This document shows, in pieces, positions 6,711 through 14,949 of a DNA stretch of 35,045 bases. Position 1 is the first letter of the stretch. Each line of letters starts with the position of its first letter. The position numbers and the translations under genes are program-made. The notes under the pieces are model-generated. The model was not told the origin of the DNA. It did not search any database and saw only the letters and a program-made list of their open reading frames with translations. The stretch is from BOKV01 sp041739465 (lineage in GTDB: Bacteria > Pseudomonadota > Alphaproteobacteria > Rhizobiales > Rhizobiaceae). The DNA lies in assembly GCA_041739465.1 (NCBI GenBank), contig JBGSNX010000036.1, positions 1 to 35,045 on the forward strand. Reading direction: 5' to 3'.

Positions 6711-7567
6711 ATGGCCGTCTACTGCAACGCAGAAGCGGGTGACGAAGAAGTGCCGACAAAAACCCTTGTGAAACGTTCACTGCACACAAGCTGTCAAGAA
6801 TGCCCATTGCGTGAGCGACCCTGTTTCAGGGCATTCACGCAAGACGAGCTTGAGTTTGTCCAGAACATGAAGGCGGGCGAGGCTGCCATCGAACCTGGGT
6901 CGAAGGTTTATCTGGAAGGCGATCCTGTTCGCGAAATCTACACCGTGCTTCAAGGTTGGGCATTCAGGTACAGATTGCTTGATGGTGGCCGCAGGCAGAT
7001 CCTGGGGCTGGCCTTGCCGGGCGACATGATTGGGGCCTGCAGGGCTCAGCGCTAAAGTCCATGCAACACGGGGTAGAGGCTCTGACGCCACTTACTGTTT
7101 GCCGGTTTCCGCGCGAAAGACTTTGGGACCTGTACCGGGGCTTTCCCGAATTGGCGCATGACCTCTTGTGGGCAACGGCACGAATGGAGCGAATGGCAGA
7201 TGAACATCTGCTTTCGGTGGGAAGGCGAACAGCCAGCGAGCGCATAGCCTATCTGCTCCTGCATTTGGCATTCAGATGCAAGGCGCTGGGAATGCTGGTG
7301 GAGCCGCAGGCCGACGCCTTGAACGATGCAAAAATCGGCGGGAAAAATGCAGAAGGGACCATAGCGCTGGAGGTGCCAATGACGCAGACCCACATTGCTG
7401 ATGCCTTGGGGCTTTCACTGGTCCACACCAACAAGACCTTGCGCCGGTTCAACTCGCGCGGATTGACCCGGTGGCGCGGCCGCATTGTTGAATTGCTCGA
7501 TGTTGAAACGCTGCGGTCGATCTCCGATTATGACGAGGACCCTTCGATGCTTCGCCCGCTGTTTTGA
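6711..7567 (+). pseudogene. Crp/Fnr-family transcriptional regulator, frameshifted near 7032-7038
   Basis: Two pieces in different frames together make one regulator of the FNR/CRP superfamily. The first (6711-7055) has an N-terminal Cys cluster C-x2-C-x6-C (SCQECPLRERPC) and the cyclic-nucleotide-like beta roll up to LALPGDMIG, then runs into TAA at 7053. The second frame continues LQGSALKSMQHGVEALTPL and on to the dimerisation helix and the winged helix-turn-helix (TQTHIADALGLSLVHTNKTL). Adding one base or removing two in TGGGGCC (7031-7037) restores the expected GDMIG-LQG. An ATG at 7061 could start the C-terminal part alone, giving a 168-residue DNA-binding fragment without most of the sensor. 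The start is the ATG at 6711; a TTG precedes it. It is divergent from csbD. A short G/C run makes a sequencing slip plausible; true inactivation is the alternative. Confidence 0.88.
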
Positions 7568-7790
7568 CCTGTTTGTGCCGTTTGGGCATTTCCGTTCAAA
7601 AATGGGGCGGCTGTCAACCCAATCTTCACCCTGACCGTGGCATCCATGCAACAGCGCTCGCAAACTGCAGGGCGTATAGGTTGGTGTTGGCGGGCGGCAG
7701 GTATTTCGCCCCTTTTCAGCCACAAAATAGCGGATTCAAACTAGGCGACGACCCGCAGTGCGGTCTCGCTGCGGAGGAAAGAAGAAAATA
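7568..7790 (+). other. Intergenic leader upstream of ilvD; no gene seen
   Basis: This stretch separates the broken Crp/Fnr-type gene from ilvD. I see no conserved coding frame. A six-base stem CCGCAG/CTGCGG lies directly before the strong ribosome-binding site of ilvD. The short ATG frames here lack the run of Ile/Val/Leu codons expected of an amino-acid attenuator peptide. The ilvD promoter probably lies here but I cannot place it. Confidence 0.4.
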
Positions 7791-9527
7791 ATGGACGCGA
7801 AGTCGCCAAAGCCGGTCATCGACAAATCAAAACTCCCATCGCGCCACACGACGGTAGGTCCCGAACGTGCGCCGCATCGCTCCTATCTGTATGCCATGGG
7901 CCTTTCGGCCGCCGAAATCGCCCAGCCGCTGGTTGGCGTCGCTTCGTGCTGGAATGAAGCGGCTCCTTGCAACATTTCGTTGATGCGCCAGGCGCAGGTG
8001 GTCAAGAAGGGCGTCGCAGCTGCCCATGGCACGCCGCGCGAATTTTGCACAATTACTGTCACCGACGGCATTGCGATGGGACACCAGGGCATGAAGTCGT
8101 CGCTGGTCAGCCGCGATCTGATTGCCGACTCGGTTGAGCTCACAATGCGCGGCCATTGCTATGATGCGCTGGTCGGGCTTGCCGGTTGCGACAAGTCGCT
8201 GCCGGGCATGATGATGGCCATGGTACGCCTGAACGTGCCTTCGATTTTCATCTATGGCGGGTCGATCCTTCCCGGCTCGTTCAAGGGCCGCCAGATCACC
8301 GTTCAGGACGTGTTTGAAGCGGTTGGCCAGCACTCGGTTGGCAACATGTCTGATGAAGACCTTCAGCTGATCGAAGAATCTGCCTGCCCGTCTGCCGGTT
8401 CGTGTGGGGCGCAGTTTACTGCCAACACCATGGCAACCGTTGCCGAGGCCATTGGACTGGCGCTGCCGTACAGCTGCGGTGCGCCAGCACCTTATGAATT
8501 GCGGGACCGTTTCTCGTTTGCTTCCGGCGAAAAGGTCATGGAACTGATCGCCAAGAACATTCGCCCCAGAGACATTGTCACACGCGAAGCTCTGGAAAAC
8601 GCCGCTGCCGTTGTGGCAGCGTCGGGTGGCTCGACAAATGGCGCGCTGCATCTGCCAGCCATTGCGCATGAATGCGGCATCAAGTTCGACCTGTTCGATG
8701 TTGCCCGCATCTTCAAGAAGACGCCTTACATCGCCGATTTGAAGCCGGGCGGCAGGTATGTTGCCAAAGACATGTTCGAAGCGGGCGGTATTCCCCTGCT
8801 GATGAAAACCCTGCTCGACAATGGTTTCTTGCATGGCGATGTTTTGACAGTGACTGGCCGTACTTTGGCCGAAAACATGTCCCATGTTAAATGGAACGAC
8901 CTGCAGGATGTGGTGCATCCGGCTGACAAGCCGATCACCAAAACCGGTGGCGTGGTTGGCCTCAAGGGCAATCTTGCTCCCGACGGTGCGATCGTGAAGG
9001 TCGCGGGCATGGCGAAACTGAAGTTCACCGGCCCGGCTCGTTGCTTTGACAGCGAAGAAGAATGCTTCGAAGCGGTCAAGCATGGCAATTACAAGGAAGG
9101 CGAGGTTCTCGTCATCCGCTACGAAGGACCAAAAGGCGGTCCGGGAATGCGCGAAATGCTTTCGACCACCGCTGCCATTTATGGCCAGGGAATGGGCGAC
9201 AAGGTTGCGCTGATTACCGATGGCCGTTTTTCGGGCGCTACCCGCGGTTTCTGCATAGGCCATGTTGGCCCGGAAGCAGCAGTGGGCGGCCCGATCGGCC
9301 TGTTGAAAAATGGCGACATCATCGAGATCGATGCCGTCAAGGGAACAATCAATGTCCATCTTGAACAGGCAGAACTGGACAAGCGGGCAAAGAAATGGAA
9401 ACCGCGCCAAACGGACTACCAGTCCGGCGCGCTTTGGAAATACGCCCAGACTGTGGGGACCGCGCGTTACGGCGCAGTCACCCATCCGGGCGCTGCGAAG
9501 GAAACCCATGTTTACGCGGATATCTAG
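7791..9527 (+). CDS. ilvD: Dihydroxy-acid dehydratase
   Basis: IlvD dehydrates dihydroxyvalerates to 2-oxo acids in the common part of valine, isoleucine and leucine synthesis, in the cytoplasm. The 578-residue protein has three Cys at the cluster positions: Cys60 (AAPCN), Cys133 (AGCDKSLPG) and Cys205 (AGSCGAQFTANTM). It also has ASGGSTNGALHLPAIAHE and, near the C-terminus, DGRFSGATRGFCIGHVGPEA. These blocks separate IlvD from most sugar-acid dehydratases, although paralogous IlvD/Edd enzymes for sugar acids share them, so a sugar-acid substrate is not fully excluded. The start is firm: GGAGGAA stands about 10 bases before ATG 7791. The 3' end overlaps exoR by 20 bases, so the two are probably cotranscribed and translationally linked. 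Confidence 0.92.
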   Translation: MDAKSPKPVIDKSKLPSRHTTVGPERAPHRSYLYAMGLSAAEIAQPLVGVASCWNEAAPCNISLMRQAQVVKKGVAAAHGTPREFCTITVTDGIAMGHQGMKSSLVSRDLIADSVELTMRGHCYDALVGLAGCDKSLPGMMMAMVRLNVPSIFIYGGSILPGSFKGRQITVQDVFEAVGQHSVGNMSDEDLQLIEESACPSAGSCGAQFTANTMATVAEAIGLALPYSCGAPAPYELRDRFSFASGEKVMELIAKNIRPRDIVTREALENAAAVVAASGGSTNGALHLPAIAHECGIKFDLFDVARIFKKTPYIADLKPGGRYVAKDMFEAGGIPLLMKTLLDNGFLHGDVLTVTGRTLAENMSHVKWNDLQDVVHPADKPITKTGGVVGLKGNLAPDGAIVKVAGMAKLKFTGPARCFDSEEECFEAVKHGNYKEGEVLVIRYEGPKGGPGMREMLSTTAAIYGQGMGDKVALITDGRFSGATRGFCIGHVGPEAAVGGPIGLLKNGDIIEIDAVKGTINVHLEQAELDKRAKKWKPRQTDYQSGALWKYAQTVGTARYGAVTHPGAAKETHVYADI

Positions 9528-10320
9528 ACAGATAGCTGCTGCAATTGTGTGTGCAGGCGTTGTGGGGGCCGGTTCAGCCGGCTCTGCGCTGGCGTTCGAC
9601 CCGGCAAAAGTGTTTGCCGACGAGAAGCCGTCGACACCCAAGATATGGAAGTTCTTTTTCTCTGCCCGCCAAAAGGGTCAGGAAGCGGAAGCCGTCAGCG
9701 CGCTGGAATACGCCGCCGACCAGGGGGATCATGCGGCACAGTGGAAGCTTGGCCGGATGTACCAGACTGGCGACGGGGTAAAGAAGGATCCGGCGGCAGC
9801 CGTCCGGTTTTTCTCCAAGATCGTCGACAATTTTGCAGACGCACAGCCGGGCACAGCCGACTGGCAATTCACCGGCAATGCCATGGTGGCGCTCGGCCGA
9901 TATTATCGCACCGGGGTTCCCGAAGCCGGTGTGCGCAAAGACCCGACCGAAGCGCTGGTCATGCTGACAACGGCAGCCACATATTTTGACCATCCTGACG
10001 CGCAGTACGAGTTGGCGCGGATGTACCTTGAGGGCGAGAACCCGCAAGGTGACATCATTCAGGCAGCCCGCATGCTCAAGGCTGCAGCAGACAATGACCA
10101 TGCCGGCGCACAGGCTTTGCTTGGGCATTTGCTGTTCGAGGGCGAACACCTGCGGCGCGATCCGGTTCGCGGCCTTTCGATGATGATGGCCGCACAAAAA
10201 CGGGCAAGCCCGGAAGATGGTGGCTGGATATCATCGATGCAGGAAGAAGCGTTTGCGCTTGCCAGCGAAAAAGAGCGCCGCGAAGCAATCATAATGATCG
10301 AGAAGCTGACGTCGCAATAA
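9508..10320 (+). CDS. exoR: ExoR-like periplasmic regulator with Sel1 repeats
   Basis: In rhizobia ExoR is exported to the periplasm, where it binds and inhibits the sensor kinase ExoS of the ExoS-ChvI system; losing it derepresses exopolysaccharide and represses motility. This 270-residue product is almost the length of the Sinorhizobium protein. It has a signal peptide (residues 1-29, ending ALA before FDPAK) and Sel1/TPR-like helical repeats from about residue 68 to 235, seen as AAQWKLGRMYQTGDGVKKDP, AQYELARMYLEGENPQGD and AQALLGHLLFEGEHLRRDP. The ATG at 9508 lies inside ilvD and is chosen because the signal peptide begins there. The ExoS-ChvI genes are not in this window. Sel1 proteins are common, but the length, signal peptide, ilvD linkage and motif wording fit ExoR well. 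Confidence 0.85.
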   Translation: MFTRISRQIAAAIVCAGVVGAGSAGSALAFDPAKVFADEKPSTPKIWKFFFSARQKGQEAEAVSALEYAADQGDHAAQWKLGRMYQTGDGVKKDPAAAVRFFSKIVDNFADAQPGTADWQFTGNAMVALGRYYRTGVPEAGVRKDPTEALVMLTTAATYFDHPDAQYELARMYLEGENPQGDIIQAARMLKAAADNDHAGAQALLGHLLFEGEHLRRDPVRGLSMMMAAQKRASPEDGGWISSMQEEAFALASEKERREAIIMIEKLTSQ

Positions 10321-10326
10321 GCGCCT

Positions 10327-10599
10327 TCAGCCTTTTAGTTTCAAATCAGCCTTGACGCCTGGCGAAAGCATTGCACCGGGGCAGGGTTGGCCCAGCAACT
10401 TCCAGCTTGTATTGTTGAGGCTGCGGCTACAAAGCGCCAGCGTCATCCCCTGTGGTGACTTGATGCAGGCTGTGGCCCCTTCAGCGATGCTGGAGCCGTC
10501 TGTGGCGCGGCAAGTGCAATCTGTACCGGCAATGCCATTCCCCGGCAATGCAACCATCATTGCCAAGCATGCCAGACTCACTGTGATTACCCTGAGCAT
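10327..10599 (-). CDS. Small secreted Cys-rich hypothetical protein
   Basis: I do not recognise a named family. The 90-residue product has a clear N-terminal signal (hydrophobic stretch about residues 4-20, likely cleavage near GIAG before TDC). The mature part carries five Cys: the pair in DCTCRATDG, then ACIKS, LCSRS and PCPGAM. Such spacing suggests disulfides in the periplasm. A single Cys inside the signal stretch (SLAC) is a poor lipobox. The gene is convergent with exoR, with 6 bases between stops, and lies downstream of xthA on the same strand after 45 bases. No strong ribosome-binding site is seen. Coding status rests on the good signal peptide and ordered mature region. Confidence 0.7.
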   Translation of the reverse strand: MLRVITVSLACLAMMVALPGNGIAGTDCTCRATDGSSIAEGATACIKSPQGMTLALCSRSLNNTSWKLLGQPCPGAMLSPGVKADLKLKG

Positions 10600-10644
10600 C
10601 GTTCAATTGGGCGCTTGCAACAGGGATTTGTCAATTGCGGCCAG

Positions 10645-11427
10645 TCAGACCGAAAGTTCGATCCACACCGGCACATGGTCCGAAGGCTTTTCCCAATCGC
10701 GCACATGCTTGTCTATGTTGGCGCTGACGAGCCGCATTGCAGCCTCGGGCGATAGCATCAGATGATCGATGCGGATGCCGTGGTCGCGCTGCCATGCACC
10801 GGCCTGATAATCCCAAAACGAATAGGTGCCTGGAGCGTCCGTTACGGACCGGATTGCATCGGTCAGACCCAGATTTGAAAGCCTTCGAAATGCCGAACGG
10901 CTTTCCGGCTGGAACAAGGCGTCGCCGAGCCATTGATCGGGGAATTTGGCGTCTTCAGGTTGCGGGATGACGTTGTAGTCACCGGCCAGCACCATTGGCT
11001 CTTCAAGTGCCAGACGATCCCTTGCATGGGCGTGCAGCCGTTCCATCCAGGCAAGTTTGTAAGAAAATTTCTCGGTGCCAAGCGGATTGCCATTGGGCAG
11101 ATACAGGCTGGCTACCCGCAATGCCCCGCCAGGGATCGAAAACACCCCTTCGATGAAACGGGCCTGAACATCTTCCGGATCGCCCGGAAGTCCGCGGGAA
11201 ACTTCGTCAAACCGATGTTTTGAAAGGATTGCAACGCCGTTGAAACCCTTCTGGCCATGGGTTTCGACATGGTATCCAAGCGCCTCGATATCGGCACGCG
11301 GAAAACCCTCGTCAACGCTCTTGATTTCCTGCAGGCAGGCAATGTCGGGCGAAGCCTGACGCAGCCATTCCAGCAGAACTTCGATGCGCGCCTTTATGCC
11401 GTTGATGTTCCAGGTGGCTATTTTCAT
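10645..11427 (-). CDS. xthA: Exodeoxyribonuclease III
   Basis: XthA is the AP endonuclease and 3' exonuclease of base-excision repair. The 260-residue protein shows every signature of the exo III family in order: KIATWNINGIKAR at the N-terminus, ACLQEIK with the metal-binding Glu, the catalytic region SLYLPNGNPLGTEKF, GDYNVIP with the Asp-Asn pair, then SFWDYQAGAW, RIDHLMLS and the terminal SDHVPVWIEL with the catalytic Asp-His. I start at the ATG at 11427 because MKIATWN is the conserved family start; the 20 residues upstream add nothing. The gene is divergent from the purine permease gene across about 208 bases. Confidence 0.95.
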   Translation of the reverse strand: MKIATWNINGIKARIEVLLEWLRQASPDIACLQEIKSVDEGFPRADIEALGYHVETHGQKGFNGVAILSKHRFDEVSRGLPGDPEDVQARFIEGVFSIPGGALRVASLYLPNGNPLGTEKFSYKLAWMERLHAHARDRLALEEPMVLAGDYNVIPQPEDAKFPDQWLGDALFQPESRSAFRRLSNLGLTDAIRSVTDAPGTYSFWDYQAGAWQRDHGIRIDHLMLSPEAAMRLVSANIDKHVRDWEKPSDHVPVWIELSV

Positions 11428-11635
11428 GGGCTGATCCGGTTGGTCTGGTATGGCAACGAGAAAACACGGCTTTGCGTAAAACCGCAACCGGACATCCCAA
11501 AACGCGTCGACGATGAAAAAACAGGCAGGTGATAACTCATTTCGCCTGAATTAACAGCTTGCATCCGCGACATTTCATCCTACCGTCACATTTGCGCCCG
11601 GTACAACGGGATGGGGAAAACGGGGATCTGACGAT

Positions 11636-13120
11636 ATGGCAACTAAAACACATCCGGTCGACGAGGCATTGCCTGCGCCGCGGCTGGCAACTCTGGGTCT
11701 TCAGCATGTTCTGGTGATGTATGCGGGCGCGATTGCCGTGCCACTTATCGTCGGGCGTGCCTTGAAGCTTGATCCGCAACAAGTGGCATTTCTGATTTCG
11801 GCAGATCTGTTCGTGTGCGGCATTGTTTCGATCATCCAATCGCTGGGCGCGACGCAATGGTTCGGGATCAAGCTGCCGGTGATGATGGGCGTCACCTTTG
11901 CAGCTGTCGGCCCGATGGTTGCAATGGCAAGCGCCAATCCGGGGGCGGATGGTGCTAGAATGATTTTCGGCGCCATCATCGGTGCGGGTATTTTTGGTAT
12001 TCTGATTGCTCCGGTGGTCAGCCGGCTGCTGCGATTTTTTCCGCCGGTAGTGACGGGAACGATCATCCTGGTGATCGGCGTCACGCTCATGCGGATCGGC
12101 ATCAACTGGATATTTGGCAACCCGTTCGGACCGACCGCGCCGCAACTGGTTGCGCCTGAACACGCGGAATGGCTCAAGCAGATTGGTGAATTGTCCAAGG
12201 CGGCGGGTTCGACACTGCCAGCCATGCCTGAAAAGCTGGCGCTTGCCCCATCTGTAAACAATGCGGCCTATGCGCCAATTGCCAACATCTCGATCTCGGC
12301 GCTGGTGCTGGTTTCGATCCTGGCGATCTCGCGCCTGGCCACCGGCTTTGTGCAGAACATTGCGGTGCTGCTCGGCATCGTCATTGGCGGGGTCGTTGCT
12401 GCCGCGCTTGGCATGATGAACTTCTCCAAGGTGGCGGCAGCGGGCTGGTTTGCGCTGATCACGCCATTCTCCTTCGGCACGCCGATCTTTGATCCCGTGC
12501 TGATCGTCACGATGTCGCTGGTGATGATTGTCGTCATGATCGAATCGACCGGCATGTTTCTGGCGCTGGGCGACATGACCGGCCGGAAGATCACACAGCC
12601 AATGCTCTCATCGGGCTTGCGCGCCGACGGGCTTGGCACGTTGATCGGCGGTATTTTCAACACGTTCCCCTACACCAGTTTTTCCCAGAATGTCGGGCTG
12701 GTCGGGGTTACCGGGGTGAAAAGCCGGTTTGTCTGCGTGGCGGGCGGTGTCATCCTCATCATCCTTGGCCTGGTGCCAAAGATGCGAGCGCTGATTGAAT
12801 CGCTGCCGACCTTCGTTCTGGGCGGCGCTGGCCTCGTGATGTTCGGCATGGTGGCGGCAACGGGCATCCGCATCCTTGCCAATGTCGACTTCAAGACCAG
12901 CCGCAACAACCTCTTCATCGTTGCAGTGGCGCTCGGTTTTGGCATGATCCCGTTGATTGCTCCAAACTTCAAGATGTGGATGCCGCATTCACTGCACCCG
13001 CTGATTGAATCGGGAATTCTTCTGGCCTCGTTCGCGGCGGTCGGGCTGAACGTGTTCTTCAATGGCGCTTCGGGCGATGCACAGGATGCCAAGGAAGCGG
13101 CGATGGCTGCAGAGGCCTGA
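11636..13120 (+). CDS. NCS2 nucleobase permease, xanthine/uric acid type
   Basis: This 494-residue integral membrane protein has about 14 hydrophobic segments and the NCS2 (nucleobase:cation symporter 2) hallmarks: the early LGLQHVLVMYAGAIAVPLIVG, the carboxylate-bearing VMIESTGMFLALGDMTG, and the signature SFSQNVGLVGVTGV. The SFSQN form points to the xanthine/urate branch (PbuX, PucJ/K, XanQ) rather than the uracil branch, which has GEN. It should import an oxidised purine with protons or sodium. GGGGA lies 9 bases before the ATG. No purine catabolism genes are nearby, so the substrate remains inferred. A strong terminator follows 22 bases after the stop. Confidence 0.9.
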   Translation: MATKTHPVDEALPAPRLATLGLQHVLVMYAGAIAVPLIVGRALKLDPQQVAFLISADLFVCGIVSIIQSLGATQWFGIKLPVMMGVTFAAVGPMVAMASANPGADGARMIFGAIIGAGIFGILIAPVVSRLLRFFPPVVTGTIILVIGVTLMRIGINWIFGNPFGPTAPQLVAPEHAEWLKQIGELSKAAGSTLPAMPEKLALAPSVNNAAYAPIANISISALVLVSILAISRLATGFVQNIAVLLGIVIGGVVAAALGMMNFSKVAAAGWFALITPFSFGTPIFDPVLIVTMSLVMIVVMIESTGMFLALGDMTGRKITQPMLSSGLRADGLGTLIGGIFNTFPYTSFSQNVGLVGVTGVKSRFVCVAGGVILIILGLVPKMRALIESLPTFVLGGAGLVMFGMVAATGIRILANVDFKTSRNNLFIVAVALGFGMIPLIAPNFKMWMPHSLHPLIESGILLASFAAVGLNVFFNGASGDAQDAKEAAMAAEA

Positions 13121-13142
13121 GCGAAGATCGGTGCACAAAAAG

Positions 13143-13173
13143 AAAGGCCCGGAATTTTCCGGGCCTTTTTTTG
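13143..13173. terminator. Bidirectional intrinsic terminator
   Basis: AAAGGCCCGGAA (13143-13154) pairs with TTCCGGGCCTTT (13157-13168) and is followed by a T-run ending at 13172. On the other side an A-rich CAAAAAGAAA provides the T-run for the minus strand. It sits between the convergent permease and erpA genes and can serve both. Confidence 0.92.
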
Positions 13174-13187
13174 TTTACCTGAAGTAC

Positions 13188-13538
13188 TCAAACCGAAAAA
13201 CTGGTTCCGCAGCCGCAGCTTGCAACCGCATTCGGGTTGCTGATCTTGAATGATTGGCCAATAAGGTCGTCGACGAAGTCGACCTTCGATCCGGACATGT
13301 ACTGGAGCGACAGGGTGTCGACTAGAACGCGCGCGCCATGGCCTTCTATCAGGATGTCGTCTTCCTGCTTTTCCTGTGAAACCAGATCGTATTTGTAGGA
13401 AAACCCGGAACACCCGCCGCCATCGACGGAAATGCGCAGGGCATTGGCGATGCCATCGCCAGCCAATATCTTCGCTACCCGGCGAAGCGCAGCGTCGGTG
13501 ACTTCAAGTGCAGGTTTTTCGAGCGTTTCACTGTTCAT
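13188..13538 (-). CDS. erpA: Iron-sulfur cluster insertion protein ErpA/IscA type
   Basis: A-type carriers deliver Fe-S clusters to target enzymes. The 116-residue protein carries the three conserved Cys of the HesB/IscA family: Cys43 in GGGCSGFSYKYD and Cys108/Cys110 in SCGCGTSF. Alphaproteobacteria have several A-type proteins; the short N-terminal extension and stand-alone location beside a dGTPase gene are what one usually finds for erpA, so I use that name with some reserve over SufA/IscA. AGAGG stands about 10 bases before the ATG. It is divergent from the dGTPase gene and ends at the shared terminator. Confidence 0.9.
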   Translation of the reverse strand: MNSETLEKPALEVTDAALRRVAKILAGDGIANALRISVDGGGCSGFSYKYDLVSQEKQEDDILIEGHGARVLVDTLSLQYMSGSKVDFVDDLIGQSFKISNPNAVASCGCGTSFSV

Positions 13539-13665
13539 TTCAAATACCTCTGATGTGAAAAATATGCCTGATCGGGCGTAACTTCAAGACGGCTGCCATA
13601 GTGCTTTGCATGGGCGGTCTGCCTGCGCTAGGAGAAGGCTGGCTCAGGCGGGGTTTGTGGCAATC

Positions 13666-14883
13666 ATGGGCATGTCGGTTTCGTACGGACGCGAGGGCTT
13701 GGCGCCTTACGCAATACAGGCATCCCAAAGCCGGGGACGGCTTTTTCGCGAAAGCGACAGCCCGACGCGAACCCCGTTCCAGCGCGACCGCGACCGGATC
13801 ATTCATTCGACCGCATTTCGCCGCCTCAAGCACAAGACCCAGGTTTTCGTCTATCACGAGGGCGACCACTACCGAACCCGGCTGACGCATTCCATTGAAG
13901 TGGCGCAAATTGCCAGGTCATTGGCGCGGGCTTTGCGGTGCGATGAGGATCTGGCCGAAGCGTTGGCGCTCAGCCATGACTTTGGCCACACGCCGTTTGG
14001 CCATACCGGTGAAGATGCGCTGGATGAACTGATGAAGGAGCATGGCGGGTTTGACCACAATGCGCAGTCTTTGCGCATCGTGACCAAGCTTGAGCGACGC
14101 TATGCCGAATTCGACGGATTGAACCTTGCATGGGAAACATTGGAGGGCCTTGTGAAGCACAATGGCCCGTTGACCGATGCTTCCGGTGTGGGTCTCAAAG
14201 GGCCGGTGTCGCAGCCCATTGTCGATTTCAACCAGTTGTTTGATCTCGACTTGTCCCGGCATTCGTCCATCGAGGCACAGTGTGCAGCCATTGCCGATGA
14301 CATTGCCTACAACGCCCATGACCTTGATGACGGTTTGCGGGCAGGGCTGTTTGACCATGAGGCGATTGCCTGCATCCCGCTGGCTGGCGACTTGCTTGCC
14401 GAAGTTAGGGCGCGCTATCCGCACCTCGACCCGGCGCGCACCACGCATGAAATCGTGCGCCGCCAGATCACCGCGATGGTGGAGGACGTGATTGCCGAAG
14501 CCCAATTGCGCCTTGGCGGGTTGGCGGCAAAATCATGCCAAGACATCCGCAATGCCGGAAGGCCAATGGTGGCATTCAGCGCGCCCATGGCGCTTGCGGA
14601 AAAGGCGATCAAGAAATTCCTTTACGCCCACATGTACCGTGCGCCGGCGGTGATGCACATCCGCGAGGGCGCTTCGCAGATTGTGCGCGACCTTTACCAA
14701 GCCTACACATCGGGCGAGGCACAAATGCCCAATGACTGGGGCATGGACTGGCGCGATGCCATCGGCAGGCTGGCAGAGGAAAAGCGGGTGCGTCTGGTTG
14801 CCGATTTCATCGCCGGAATGACAGACCGCTACGCCATTTCCGAGCATCAGCGCCTGTTTGACGCCACCCCTGATCTGCGATAG
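13666..14883 (+). CDS. dgt: Deoxyguanosinetriphosphate triphosphohydrolase-like protein (type 2)
   Basis: HD-domain enzymes of this family split dNTPs into deoxynucleoside and triphosphate. The product is 405 residues from ATG 13666; ATG 13672 is an alternative, and an upstream ATG at 13606 gives an Arg-rich extension without similarity. The N-terminal block SPTRTPFQRDRDRIIHSTAFRRLKHKTQVF is typical and includes the conserved Arg/Asp residues (split here as two adjoining motifs SPTRTPFQRDRDR and IIHSTAFRRLKHK). The metal site is His75 (TRLTHSIEVA), His104-Asp105 (ALSHDFGHTPFGH) and the later Asp in AYNAHDLDDGL. It lies upstream of argS with 66 bases between. Activity in vivo and nucleotide preference are unknown. 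Confidence 0.92.
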   Translation: MGMSVSYGREGLAPYAIQASQSRGRLFRESDSPTRTPFQRDRDRIIHSTAFRRLKHKTQVFVYHEGDHYRTRLTHSIEVAQIARSLARALRCDEDLAEALALSHDFGHTPFGHTGEDALDELMKEHGGFDHNAQSLRIVTKLERRYAEFDGLNLAWETLEGLVKHNGPLTDASGVGLKGPVSQPIVDFNQLFDLDLSRHSSIEAQCAAIADDIAYNAHDLDDGLRAGLFDHEAIACIPLAGDLLAEVRARYPHLDPARTTHEIVRRQITAMVEDVIAEAQLRLGGLAAKSCQDIRNAGRPMVAFSAPMALAEKAIKKFLYAHMYRAPAVMHIREGASQIVRDLYQAYTSGEAQMPNDWGMDWRDAIGRLAEEKRVRLVADFIAGMTDRYAISEHQRLFDATPDLR

Positions 14884-14949
14884 GCGAGGCTTCCATTTTC
14901 AAGCGCAGGCTATCGGTGCGCACACAAGGACGGCGCAGGCCGGATAATC

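Noticed and set aside
7568..7790. Attenuator or leader peptide for ilvD
   Set aside because: No short frame rich in Ile, Val or Leu codons and no terminator/antiterminator pair could be found.
7827..9641. Long open frame on the minus strand opposite ilvD
   Set aside because: It mirrors ilvD codon structure, has no recognisable motif, and lacks a plausible ribosome-binding site; ilvD is certain on the other strand.
11428..11635. Purine-responsive riboswitch upstream of the permease
   Set aside because: I could not fold a convincing conserved junction or recognise core bases of a known class.
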